Shown here in pieces: positions 26,036 to 34,977 of a stretch of DNA of 64,000 bases (positions within the stretch are counted from its first letter, which is position 1; each line of letters begins with the position of its first letter). Position numbers and translations under genes: made by a program. Where the stretch lies: NCBI RefSeq assembly GCF_000013405.1, contig NC_007759.1:993001-1057000 (forward strand), read 5' to 3'. The notes under the pieces were generated by a model. That model was not told the DNA's origin. It was given only the letters and a program-made list of their open reading frames with translations, and did not search any database. Source of the DNA: Syntrophus aciditrophicus SB. Lineage in GTDB: Bacteria > Desulfobacterota > Syntrophia > Syntrophales > Syntrophaceae.

Positions 26036-28021
26036 ATGACACAATTGAAAGAACAAGCATACCGAAGCTGGGTTGAAGTCGATCTGGACAGTTTTACCTG
26101 GAACTGGGCGGAACTGAGACGGCTTGTCGGTCCGGCGGTCCGGGTGCTTCAGGTGGTCAAGGCGGATGCCTACGGCCACGGCGCCATCGAGATCTCCCAT
26201 ACGGCACTGAAAAACGGCGCCGCCTGCCTCGGGGTAGCCAATGCCGACGAAGGCGTACAGCTTCGGGTCAGCGGGATCACCGCGCCGATCATTATCCTCA
26301 GTCCTTCCACAGGCGGGGAGATTCGGGAGATCATTAAGTATGGATTGACCCCGTCTCTGTCCGATCTTCTTTTTGCTTCGGAATTTCAGCGGCATCTGGC
26401 AAGGGCGGGCGTTACGTCTCCCGTTCATATCGAAATCGATACAGGTATGGGGCGGGGCGGCATGCTTTGTGAGGAAGCCCCTGCGATCATTCGGAATATA
26501 TTTGGCCTTCCGAACATCGCAGTCGAGGGGATTTTTACTCACCTGGCCTCCAGCGAGGTTTGTGTCGATTACAATGAACAGCAATGGAGCCTGTTTCGGG
26601 AACTGACCGACAGGCTGAACGCAATGGGAATCTCCATTCCGATCAAGCACATGGCCAACAGCGGGGCGATTCTCAATTATCCCCGGTTTCATCTGGACAT
26701 GGTGCGTCCCGGCCTGATGTCTTACGGGATCCACCCGGCTCCTTCCACGGAGGACAGAGCGGATCTGCGGCCGGTCATGAGTTTCAAGACCCGGGTCGTT
26801 CTCCTCAAGGAGTTTCCTGCGGGAGCAAGCATCGGGTACAACCGGACCTACGTTACGGAACGGCCTTCGCGGATTGCGACGCTTCCTGTCGGCTATGGAG
26901 ACGGTTATGGCGTGATTCTGTCCAATCAGGGGGAGGTGCTGATCCGGGGAAGGCGGGCGCCTGTTGTCGGCCGGATTTCCATGGACATGACCACGGTGGA
27001 TGTAAGCGCGATTCCTGACTGCCATATTGGCGATGAAGTGGTCCTTATGGGGCGGCAGGGAGAAGAAGTCATTTCTGCCAATGATATCGCCGTCCGGGTC
27101 CGGACCATCAGCTATGATATTCTCTGCGCCCTGGGAAAGCGGGCTCCCCGGATTTTTCTGCAGAAAGGGAAGACTGATGCTGTCGAGCCGCGTCTGAGAA
27201 GGATTTTTATTCCCCATGAGGAGCGGTCACGGGCAAGGATCGACGGGATGATCCGCCAGTGTTTTCAGGTTCGGGCGCGCAGCGAGGAATTGGGGGACGC
27301 CATTTTCTACGAAATGTTCGAGGCGCTCTTCGGCAAGGATGACCGGCAACTGGAATTGCGCTCGAATTTCCGGTATGAAATTGCCGTTTCAGAACCTGCC
27401 GGAGAAGAGGCACCGGAGAGGGAAGGGGATTCCGATGATTTCCGGGTGACAACCCGGATTGAATATACCAAGGTTTTCCGAAATCCTGTCTTCCTGATCG
27501 GCTGTGCGGGTAACAGCGAGCAACTGTCCTCGTTTTTTGAAGATCCGCTTTGTGAATACCGATGGCTTCTTCAGGATGGCCATTTCCCCGTGCGTGACCG
27601 GGACTTCCGGGTGCAGCGGGTACGGATCGATTCGGAGGACGTTCCGGTGATCCGCACGGAAAATACGGGGCGCGGCTATGAAGTCTGGTGCGGCGGCGAG
27701 TATCTGCGGGAAAAGCTGAGCCGGCAGGTCCGGGTGGAACTGGAGATCGTCACCCGCACGGCGCGAAGCAGGCGCTTTTTTTCCGTTTACCTTGTTTATC
27801 CTACGAGAGGACTGGACATCACATTCTGCTATGAAGGAACGCCGATTGCCTCCGTCCGGGAGGTCAGTTTTTTTGCCGGCAGGCAACCTTATCCGGAAAT
27901 TACCAGGGAAACCGGGCGCTCCATTCATCTCCGGATAAGGGATGATGAATGGGTCTTCCCCAACAGCGGTGTGACCTTTCTGTGGGACGATGCGGGATCT
28001 GAACGCGTCAAAGGGCAATGA
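26036..28021 (+). CDS. Alanine racemase with a long C-terminal domain of unknown type
   Basis: About 661 residues against 360-390 for ordinary Alr. Residues 1-375 are a complete fold-type III PLP racemase: PLP lysine in VVKADAYGHG, Arg/substrate region GIFTHLASSE, HMANSGAIL, and the catalytic Tyr of the other face in SIGYNRTYV, with VGYGDGYG and SMDMTTVDVS. It makes D-Ala for peptidoglycan. Residues about 385-661 are soluble, Arg/Glu-rich and predicted mostly beta (RVELEIVTRTARSRRFFSVY, then GRSIHLRIRDDEWVFPNSGV); I recognise no family. Start ATG 26036 or TTG 26024. Downstream, 100 bases later, is the first of two ddl paralogues. Confidence 0.88.
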   Translation: MTQLKEQAYRSWVEVDLDSFTWNWAELRRLVGPAVRVLQVVKADAYGHGAIEISHTALKNGAACLGVANADEGVQLRVSGITAPIIILSPSTGGEIREIIKYGLTPSLSDLLFASEFQRHLARAGVTSPVHIEIDTGMGRGGMLCEEAPAIIRNIFGLPNIAVEGIFTHLASSEVCVDYNEQQWSLFRELTDRLNAMGISIPIKHMANSGAILNYPRFHLDMVRPGLMSYGIHPAPSTEDRADLRPVMSFKTRVVLLKEFPAGASIGYNRTYVTERPSRIATLPVGYGDGYGVILSNQGEVLIRGRRAPVVGRISMDMTTVDVSAIPDCHIGDEVVLMGRQGEEVISANDIAVRVRTISYDILCALGKRAPRIFLQKGKTDAVEPRLRRIFIPHEERSRARIDGMIRQCFQVRARSEELGDAIFYEMFEALFGKDDRQLELRSNFRYEIAVSEPAGEEAPEREGDSDDFRVTTRIEYTKVFRNPVFLIGCAGNSEQLSSFFEDPLCEYRWLLQDGHFPVRDRDFRVQRVRIDSEDVPVIRTENTGRGYEVWCGGEYLREKLSRQVRVELEIVTRTARSRRFFSVYLVYPTRGLDITFCYEGTPIASVREVSFFAGRQPYPEITRETGRSIHLRIRDDEWVFPNSGVTFLWDDAGSERVKGQ

Positions 28022-28129
28022 ACAAAATGATGGTCCGTGCGAAACGCGGAGAAATAACAGGAAAAAATAATTTTTTAATGAGCGGGATTGGCAGTCTGAT
28101 TCCCGGGAGATGAAAAGAGGGCGGTATTG

Positions 28130-29185
28130 ATGGGCAGATTGAAAGTAGGAATTATTCTGGGAGGCATGTCTTCCGAACGGGAGGTTTCCCTGAACAGCGG
28201 GCGGAACGTTTACGATAACCTCGATGCGGAATTTTACGAGGGAGTGCCGGTGTTTATGGATGCCCAGGGGGGGCTGTGGATTCTGCCCTGGCATCTCATT
28301 TCGCAGAATACAACCAGGGATATCACGGAGCGGCTGAAAGGGGAGGCGCGGCGGATCGCATATGAAGATTTAAAGAAGGAAATTGATTTCGCCTTTATTT
28401 CCCTGCATGGCAAATACGGGGATGACGGGTGCATTCAGGGCCTGCTGGAGCTTCTGCGGATTCCCTATACCGGACCGGGGGTGATGGCTTCGGCCTTGGG
28501 AATGGATAAGCATCTGCAGCAGAAAATCCTGCGGGCGGCCGGTGTCGCCGTACCCGAAAGTCTTCTCGTCAGGGAAGAAGAATGGCGGCAGGACAGCCAG
28601 ATCGTCAAGGACAGGGTGAAAGAATTTCCTGGCTATCCCTGTTTTACCAAACCGATCCGTGAAGGATCGAGTGTCGGGGTGACCGTGGTGCGCGATGAAG
28701 CTGATCTGGAAAGAGGGATGGAGGATGCCTTGAAGTGGGACCGGGCCGTGCTTGTCGAGGAATACTTGGAGGGCAGGGAGTTCTCCTGCATTGTCCTCGA
28801 GGAAGAGGGTCAATTCCATCCCCTGGAGTTGACGGAAATTCATCCTCAAAGTGAATTTTTTACTTATGATGACAAATATATGCCCGGGCGTTGCCGGAAA
28901 TTCACCCCTCCGAAAACGATTCCGCCCGACGTAACGGAACAGATCAAAGCGGAGGTGATCCGGGCCTTCAAAGCCCTGGGGTTCCGCTCCTACGGCCGCA
29001 TCGACGGGTTCATCCTGAATGACGGACGGATACTCATTACCGATCCCAATTCTTCTTCAGGAATGGCGCCTTCTTCATTCTTCTTTGAGCAGGCTGCCTG
29101 CGCCGGGATGCTGCCTTCCATGATCATCACGACACTCATCGAAAACGCGATTCGAATCCATGAGGCCAAGCAGGGACCGCTGTGA
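28130..29185 (+). CDS. D-alanine--D-alanine ligase paralogue 1
   Basis: 351 residues, ATP-grasp fold. Keeps the DdlB triad Glu15/Ser150/Tyr216 (MSSEREVSL; KPIREGSSVG; YDDKYMPG), plus HGKYGDDGCIQG and the Arg of GRIDG. The C-terminal metal site is altered: LEANTSPGMT of DdlB reads ITDPNSSSGMA here, so the first metal-binding Glu is Asp and the Pro is lost. It would join two D-Ala molecules. GAGGGCGG precedes the ATG. Roughly 45 percent identical by eye to the second ligase gene, with the same length and the same end (KQGPL versus KKGPL), so the two are tandem duplicates. Confidence 0.88.
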   Translation: MGRLKVGIILGGMSSEREVSLNSGRNVYDNLDAEFYEGVPVFMDAQGGLWILPWHLISQNTTRDITERLKGEARRIAYEDLKKEIDFAFISLHGKYGDDGCIQGLLELLRIPYTGPGVMASALGMDKHLQQKILRAAGVAVPESLLVREEEWRQDSQIVKDRVKEFPGYPCFTKPIREGSSVGVTVVRDEADLERGMEDALKWDRAVLVEEYLEGREFSCIVLEEEGQFHPLELTEIHPQSEFFTYDDKYMPGRCRKFTPPKTIPPDVTEQIKAEVIRAFKALGFRSYGRIDGFILNDGRILITDPNSSSGMAPSSFFFEQAACAGMLPSMIITTLIENAIRIHEAKQGPL

Positions 29186-29564
29186 TTCATTTCGGATACG
29201 GGATGACATTCAAGCGGCAGGAACAGGCGATCGGGCATCTACGGGGCGGACGTCAGAAATCAATAACGGAGTTGGTGTGACGCACTTTTACAGGGAAGAA
29301 GGACAGGTTTGTTCTCTCCCGCAGAACTTGGAGTTCAGCCTGGCGTCGGGTAATGCCCTGAAACATCTTTACAAAATGGGGAAATCTCATTATAGGACAG
29401 GCCCGCCAAATAAACAGGCAGGAAGGTTGCCGGAATCGCAGAAACACGCTTTGCAGGACTGCCGAACTTGTCGAAATGACGGATTGCTGCCAGTGCCGGG
29501 AGTTATATATAAAGTTTCCCGACGGCGGATGGACGGGTATCATGGGTGCAGTTAAAAAACTTCG
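29186..29564. other. 380-base gap between ddl 1 and the barrel gene
   Basis: One plus-strand frame (29160-29555) spans most of it but starts inside ddl 1, has an odd composition and no ribosome site. I see no RNA family. It is long for this otherwise compact operon, so a separate promoter for the barrel gene is likely. Confidence 0.45.
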
Positions 29565-29582
29565 GTGAATGTGGAGGCTGGT

Positions 29583-30359
29583 ATGGGGAAGGCTTTGAAT
29601 GCGGGTTTGGGGTTTTTACTGGGGTTGATTTTAATTTTTTCGGCGACGGGATCGGGCCATGCTCTTGAACTGGGGGCGAGGGCCTATTACTGGTTTCCTT
29701 CCATTAATGCCGATATGAGAGCGGATGAAGACGGCAGCAGGGGGACGGAATTAGACCTGGAGGATGATCTCGGGATGGGGGACGAGAATTATCCCTCCGT
29801 GGAAATCTACGGTGGCGTCGGGAGGCATCACCTCAGTTTGATGTACACCCCAATCGACTATTCCGGATCGGCGATTCTGAATCAGGATATCCGGTTCGAA
29901 GGTAAAGCATATTCCCGGGGAACAGCCGTGGATGCCGACCTGGAAGCCTGGATGCTGGATCTGGAATACCAGGTTGATCTCATCAATCTGGAAAACTTTC
30001 TGGCCGGATTTTCCCTTGGGGCCATTGGAAAAGTGAAATATCTCGATGGCGAAGCCAGACTGAATTCCGACGCCGTGGGAGAAACGAAGGAAACCTTTTC
30101 CCTGCCCATTCCCATGGTCGGCGCGGGCGCCCATATCGGACTTCTGGCCAATATCCTCGAAGCGCGGGCTAAAGTGACCGGCATCGGCTATTCCGGAAAT
30201 GTTTTCTATGAGGCCATGGCCGATATTTCATGGACTCCTTTTCCGTTTCTTGATCTCCATTGCGGGTACAGGCATCTCAAGATCGATGTCGATGAAGATG
30301 ATTTTTATCTGAATTCGTCTTTCTCCGGACCCTTCCTGGCGTTGAGTGTCGGTTTTTAG
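29583..30359 (+). CDS. Small outer-membrane beta-barrel protein
   Basis: 258 residues. A clear signal peptide (GLGFLLGLILIFSATGSGHA) is followed by alternating hydrophobic/polar strands rich in Tyr and Gly and a terminal FLALSVGF ending in Phe, the outer-membrane insertion signal. Eight or so strands are likely. ATG 29583 is chosen because GGAGGCTGGT lies directly upstream; GTG 29565 is in frame. It sits between two ligase genes and ahead of the Mla-type genes, so it may be part of an envelope-remodelling or lipid-transport set. No named family recognised. Confidence 0.75.
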   Translation: MGKALNAGLGFLLGLILIFSATGSGHALELGARAYYWFPSINADMRADEDGSRGTELDLEDDLGMGDENYPSVEIYGGVGRHHLSLMYTPIDYSGSAILNQDIRFEGKAYSRGTAVDADLEAWMLDLEYQVDLINLENFLAGFSLGAIGKVKYLDGEARLNSDAVGETKETFSLPIPMVGAGAHIGLLANILEARAKVTGIGYSGNVFYEAMADISWTPFPFLDLHCGYRHLKIDVDEDDFYLNSSFSGPFLALSVGF

Positions 30360-30514
30360 ACAGCGGTCAACAATTCTCAGGAGGTGCTCCTGAATGCTTA
30401 TGCCGATGACGCGAGAATGCGGGCAGGACGGATCAGTTTTTTGGATTGTTCCAGAAATTAAAGGGAATGTTTTTAACCTTTTTGTCAGAAATTTAAATAA
30501 GGAGCAGGCTATCC

Positions 30515-31582
30515 TTGGAAAGTCAAAATGAGACAAAATTGCGCGTAGGCATCATCATGGCCGGGTTGTCCTCTGAAAAAGAGGTGTCCCTGGAGAGTGG
30601 GCGGAATATCTTCAGCAAGATTGACCGCCGGAAGTACAGCCCCATCCCCATCTTCATGGACAGCGATGCCGCCCTGTGGGAAATACCCCTCAAGCTGCTG
30701 ATGAGAAACTGCACCCGTGATGTCGAAGAGGATCTCGCCGAAGAGGCCGTGCGGGTTCCTTATGAAGAGCTCAAAACCCGGGTTGATCTCGTTTTTCTTG
30801 CTCTGCACGGCAAGTATGGCGAGGATGGCTGCATGCAGGGGTTGCTGGAGCTTTTGAAAATCCCCTATACAGGCTCCGGCGTTCTTGCCTCTGCGCTGGG
30901 AATGGATAAGCTTGCCAGCCGGCGGGTCCTGGAGATCAACGGAATCGATGTTCCCCGGACGGTCCCGGTTTTCCGCGGCGCATGGAAACCGGAGGAGGAG
31001 AATGCCCTTTTTGAGCGGATCGAACAGGAAATCGGTTTTCCCTGCGTCGTCAAACCCTCTCGGGAAGGATGCAGCACGGGCGTGAAGAAGGTAATGTCCC
31101 GGGCAGGGCTTTCCGATGCCCTCAACGGTGCTTTTCTCTGGGATTGCACGGCCCTGGTGGAGGAATTCATCGACGGCATGGAAGTGACCTGCGGCATTCT
31201 GGGCGGCAATCCGCCAACGGCTTTGACCCCGTCGGAAACCATCGCCACATCTGATGTGCTTTCGCTGGAGGATAAATTTCTCTATGGTCAGGGGGAAAAC
31301 AAGACCCCGGCCCGCCTTCCCGGGGAAACCCTGATGAAGATTCAGGAGGTGGCCGTAAAGGCCTTTGAAGCCCTTGATCTGAAGGGTTACGCCCGGATCG
31401 ATATGTTTGTCACATCCGCCGGCCGGGTTCTAGTGCTCGAACCCAACACCCAGCCGGGAATGACGCCGTCCACCGTTCTCTTCCATCAGGCCGCCGCATC
31501 GGGAATAACCCAGACCGGACTGGTTGACCGAATTCTGGAGGCGGCTCTTTCCGTTCACGCCGGCAAAAAAGGACCGCTGTAA
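30515..31582 (+). CDS. D-alanine--D-alanine ligase paralogue 2, possible depsipeptide-type specificity
   Basis: 355 residues with a full ATP-grasp core (LSSEKEVSL; HGKYGEDGCMQG; KPSREGCSTGV; LEPNTQPGMT). Two residues of the DdlB active-site triad differ: Ser150 is Cys (REGCSTG) and Tyr216 is Phe (LEDKFLYG). Tyr-to-Phe at this place is known from lactic-acid-bacterial ligases that make D-Ala-D-lactate. The start is a TTG with AAGGAGCAGG at ideal spacing, and no ATG competes. The mlaE-like gene begins six bases after its stop, so it is firmly in that operon. Confidence 0.87.
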   Translation: MESQNETKLRVGIIMAGLSSEKEVSLESGRNIFSKIDRRKYSPIPIFMDSDAALWEIPLKLLMRNCTRDVEEDLAEEAVRVPYEELKTRVDLVFLALHGKYGEDGCMQGLLELLKIPYTGSGVLASALGMDKLASRRVLEINGIDVPRTVPVFRGAWKPEEENALFERIEQEIGFPCVVKPSREGCSTGVKKVMSRAGLSDALNGAFLWDCTALVEEFIDGMEVTCGILGGNPPTALTPSETIATSDVLSLEDKFLYGQGENKTPARLPGETLMKIQEVAVKAFEALDLKGYARIDMFVTSAGRVLVLEPNTQPGMTPSTVLFHQAAASGITQTGLVDRILEAALSVHAGKKGPL

Positions 31583-31588
31583 AAGTTT

Positions 31589-32368
31589 ATGGGAATCCTC
31601 ACGGCTTTCGCCGATTCTCTGGGAAGGAGAATCCTGCACGGGGTTGAGGAAATGGGCAGGATTATCCTTCTTTTTCTTTCTGTTGTCGCTTGGACGTTTC
31701 GCCCCCCCCTTCGCCTCCGACTCATATTCAAACAGATGGAATTTGTCGGCGTGAAGTCGATTTTTGTTGTCGTACTTACAGGGGCCTTTACCGGCATGGT
31801 CATGGCCCTTCAGGGATATCACGGCTTCAAGATGTTCAGCGCGGAGAGTCTGGTCGGGGCCACCGTTGCCCTGGGGATGACCCGGGAGCTCGGACCGGTG
31901 CTTACGTCCCTGATGGTCACCGCCCGGGCGGGTTCCGCCATGGCGGCCGAACTGGGAACCATGCGAGTGACGGAACAGATCGATGCTCTTTACGTCATGG
32001 CGGCGAATCCGATTCAGCACCTCATCGTGCCAAGAATGATCGCCTCGATCCTGATGCTGCCTCTGCTAACTGTTGTTTCTGATTTTGTAGGGATTTTAGG
32101 CGGCTATTTTGTAGGGGTCAGCGTACTTAACATCAATGAAGGGGTTTTTGTAAAGAACATCACCAGAATCGTCGAACTGGGAGACATCTACAACGGCTTG
32201 ATCAAGGCAGCCTGCTTCGGTCTGATCCTCTCGCTCATAGGCTGTTACAAAGGGTTTCATGCCCGGGGAGGGGCTGAAGGCGTCGGCCGGGCGACCACGG
32301 AAGCCGTTGTGCTTTCGTCGATCAGCATCCTGGTCGGCGACTATTTCCTGACCGCCATCATGTTTTAG
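31589..32368 (+). CDS. MlaE-type ABC permease of a lipid-transport system
   Basis: 259 residues, the MlaE/YrbE family (DUF140). Motifs: GAFTGMVMALQGYHGFKMFS, ALGMTRELGPVLTSLMVTAR, AAELGTMRVTEQIDAL. Five membrane segments. In Mla systems it forms the inner-membrane channel that moves phospholipids between membranes with MlaF and MlaD. Starts six bases after the second ligase gene. Confidence 0.9.
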   Translation: MGILTAFADSLGRRILHGVEEMGRIILLFLSVVAWTFRPPLRLRLIFKQMEFVGVKSIFVVVLTGAFTGMVMALQGYHGFKMFSAESLVGATVALGMTRELGPVLTSLMVTARAGSAMAAELGTMRVTEQIDALYVMAANPIQHLIVPRMIASILMLPLLTVVSDFVGILGGYFVGVSVLNINEGVFVKNITRIVELGDIYNGLIKAACFGLILSLIGCYKGFHARGGAEGVGRATTEAVVLSSISILVGDYFLTAIMF

Positions 32369-32404
32369 CCGGTTCTCGGAAATACATGAATATTCTAAAT
32401 TTCT

Positions 32405-33151
32405 ATGATTAAATTGATTGATGTATGCAAATCCTTCGGGACGCAGCGGGTCCTTGACGAGCTCAATCTGAAGATCAAAGCCGGAAGGACGACGGTGATC
32501 ATAGGACGCAGCGGGGGAGGCAAAAGCGTGCTTCTCAAACACATTATCGGTCTTCTGAAGCCGGACAGCGGTCGGATTCTGGTAGATGGAGACGATATCG
32601 CCGGGATGAGCGACAGGGACCTCAATGAGATTCGTAAGAGATTCGGCATGCTTTTTCAGGAGGCGGCTCTCTTTGATTCCATGACAGTTGGGGAAAACGT
32701 GGCCTTTCCCCTTCGGGAACATACCCGTCTTAAGGAAGAAGAAATCCACGAGATCGTAGCAGACCGGCTGGGGGCCGTAGGCCTTTCGGGAATCGAGGGG
32801 AAAATGCCGTCGGAACTGAGCGGCGGTATGAGAAAACGGGTTGGGCTGGCCAGGGCGATAGCGCTTCGGCCGGAGATCGTCCTTTTCGATGAGCCGACCA
32901 CCGGCCTCGATCCTGTGATGGCGGAGGCGGTCAATCAGCTCATTGTGGAAACCCAGAAGAAATTCAATCTCACCTGCGTGGTGATCAGCCACGACGTGGA
33001 ATCTATTTTCAGGATCGCCCACCGGATTGCCATGCTTTACGAAGGGCGCATTATCGAAGAGGGAACGCCGGAAGAAATCCGGGCGTCCCGCAATCCGGTG
33101 CTGAAGCAATTTCTTGCAGGCCGCATCGAAGGACCAATCCAGATTCTCTGA
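32405..33151 (+). CDS. MlaF-type ABC ATPase
   Basis: 248 residues. Walker A GRSGGGKSV, signature ELSGGMRKRVGLARAI, Walker B LFDEPTTGLDP and the switch His of VVISHDVES. The RSGGGKSVLLKHIIGL form and the R-rich signature are typical of MlaF. Cytoplasmic partner of the MlaE-like permease just upstream. No clear ribosome site before the ATG. Confidence 0.9.
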   Translation: MIKLIDVCKSFGTQRVLDELNLKIKAGRTTVIIGRSGGGKSVLLKHIIGLLKPDSGRILVDGDDIAGMSDRDLNEIRKRFGMLFQEAALFDSMTVGENVAFPLREHTRLKEEEIHEIVADRLGAVGLSGIEGKMPSELSGGMRKRVGLARAIALRPEIVLFDEPTTGLDPVMAEAVNQLIVETQKKFNLTCVVISHDVESIFRIAHRIAMLYEGRIIEEGTPEEIRASRNPVLKQFLAGRIEGPIQIL

Positions 33152-33241
33152 TTCCAGCCGGCAGGGCGGGCCGCGAAATCATATGGATCGGAGTGAAGTG
33201 TTATTATTTTTAATACACCTGCGCGCAGGCTGGAGGTTGGA

Positions 33242-34723
33242 ATGACCGCCATAAGTTCGGAGGCAAAAGTCGGGTTGTTTGTTCTCGTGGGGCTGATTAT
33301 CCTGGGATACATGTCTTTTCGGGTTGGGCAGCAGGGGTTTGGTCTGAAAAAGGGTTATCGGGTGGAGGTCGCCTTTGACAACGTCTCCGGTCTCGAAAAA
33401 GATGCCTCCGTTCAGATTGCCGGGGTTGAAATGGGCAGGGTCGAGTCCATCCGCCTGAAGGACGGTAAGGCTATGGTGACCCTGCGCATCAATCCCGATG
33501 TAAAACTGGAGCGGGACGTGATGGCGTCGATCAAAACGCACGGCGTTCTGGGGGATAAATATATCGAGCTTTCTCCGGGGACGAAAGGCGAGGGGTATAT
33601 CGCGCCGGGGGGACAGATAGCCGTTGCCGAACGGGCGGCGGATATTGACCGCCTCCTTCAGCAGTTCGCCCTTATCGCCGATGACGTCAAAGCCGTGAGC
33701 GGAGCGCTGAGCAAGGTGCTAGGCGGCCAGGCAGGGGAAGAATCCATCGGGGCCATCATCGAGAATACCCGGCAGTTGACTTGCAATTTGAACAAGGTCG
33801 TCCTGAACAACGAGGAAAACCTGCGCACCATGCTGGAAAATACCCGTGAACTGACGGGAAATCTCAACTCGATGGTGACTCGAAACGATGAAAACGTGAC
33901 GCAGATGATCGAGAGTCTCAAATCGGCTTCCCGGGAAATGGAAAAGACCTTCGCCGCCCTGAGCGATATTTCCGAGGGCATGAAAAGAGGCGAAGGGACG
34001 ATGGGTCAACTCCTGACAGATAAGACCATGGCCGAGAAACTCAATCGAACCATGACCTCGCTGGAAAGTGTGGCCGAAAAGATCGACCAGGGCAAAGGGA
34101 CCATCGGAAAACTGGTTAACGAACAGGAAACCGTCGACAATCTGAATGAGAGCCTGGGCGGAATCAACCGCTATGTCAATAAAGCGGAGCAGTTCCGCAC
34201 ATTCCTCAGCTATCGGGGGGAATATCTATTTGACAAGAGCGATGCGAAGAGCTATCTGGATGTCCGCATCCAGCCCAGACACGACCGTTTTTACGTCCTT
34301 GGCCTTGTCAATGATCCCCGGGGGAGGCGCACCGTCAAGGATACCACTGTCAACGGCGTTACGACCCGCACGGAGGAATGGGACAAGAGCGAACTGCTCT
34401 TTAATGCCCAGCTCGGCAAGCGGTTCCGCAACGTGGTGCTGCGTGGGGGTCTTTTCGAGTCGACGGGTGGTGTCGGGATCGATTATCTGACCCTGAACGA
34501 CAACCTCAAACTCACTTTCGAAGCCTTCGATTTTTCCGATGACCGGGATGCCCATCTCAAGGGTTATGCGGAATACCGGTTGTTCAAGCATCTCTATCTG
34601 ACTGCGGGGTGGGATGACTTCATCAGCGATGAGGGGAATCGTTCTCCCTTCGCAGGATTGGCCATCCGATTTGAAGATGATGATCTCAAATATCTGCTGA
34701 CCTCGACCCCTATTCCCCGCTAG
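33242..34723 (+). CDS. MCE (MlaD-type) protein with helical middle and beta-rich C-terminus
   Basis: 493 residues, far longer than E. coli MlaD (183). One N-terminal membrane helix (about 9-26), one MCE domain (about 38-117: YRVEVAFDNVSGLEKDASVQ, GVLGDKYIELSPG), a long helical stretch (about 125-320) with repeated ENTRELTGNLN/ENLRTMLENTR segments, and a C-terminal ~160 residues of alternating strands ending PFAGLAIRFEDDDLKYL. The last part looks like a small beta barrel or porin-like domain, so the protein might reach from the inner to the outer membrane. GGAGG ribosome site. Third gene of the mlaE-mlaF-mlaD set; mlaB, mlaC and mlaA are absent here. Confidence 0.85.
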   Translation: MTAISSEAKVGLFVLVGLIILGYMSFRVGQQGFGLKKGYRVEVAFDNVSGLEKDASVQIAGVEMGRVESIRLKDGKAMVTLRINPDVKLERDVMASIKTHGVLGDKYIELSPGTKGEGYIAPGGQIAVAERAADIDRLLQQFALIADDVKAVSGALSKVLGGQAGEESIGAIIENTRQLTCNLNKVVLNNEENLRTMLENTRELTGNLNSMVTRNDENVTQMIESLKSASREMEKTFAALSDISEGMKRGEGTMGQLLTDKTMAEKLNRTMTSLESVAEKIDQGKGTIGKLVNEQETVDNLNESLGGINRYVNKAEQFRTFLSYRGEYLFDKSDAKSYLDVRIQPRHDRFYVLGLVNDPRGRRTVKDTTVNGVTTRTEEWDKSELLFNAQLGKRFRNVVLRGGLFESTGGVGIDYLTLNDNLKLTFEAFDFSDDRDAHLKGYAEYRLFKHLYLTAGWDDFISDEGNRSPFAGLAIRFEDDDLKYLLTSTPIPR

Positions 34724-34726
34724 CCC

Positions 34727-34742
34727 CAAAATGGGTTTTCTG
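34727..34742 (+). terminator. Weak hairpin with T-run after the MCE gene
   Basis: CCCA-AAA-TGGG followed by TTTTCTGTTT four bases after the stop. Only four pairs, so it is weak. The next gene begins about 250 bases later and may have its own promoter. Confidence 0.35.
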
Positions 34743-34977
34743 TTTCGTTGAAGACAACGTTGCTGACGGGCAGAGGATTCCAGTGAATACAACCAGCGGA
34801 AAGTGCGCCATACGGATATCCGGTTGCAATCAGAAGACTGATAAGGCGGGAAAGTGACTGAATGTCGGGAACCGCGGACTGAGCCTGAAAACGGCAATCT
34901 GGCATGAAAATCTCATACACGATTTGCTCAAGTTGGTCACAGATCTTAAGAGAGATTATTCTCAGACGGAGGTTTTC

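Noticed and set aside
26012-27217. 401-codon minus-strand ORF opposite alr
   Set aside because: Antisense of the racemase core; no ribosome site and no recognisable domain.
29160-29555. 131-codon ORF between ddl 1 and the barrel gene
   Set aside because: Starts inside ddl 1, no ribosome site, unlike any family; listed as gap.
30377-30393. TCAGGAG-GTG-CTCCTGA hairpin between the barrel gene and ddl 2 as a terminator
   Set aside because: No T-run follows and the stem contains a Shine-Dalgarno-like core, so its role is unclear.
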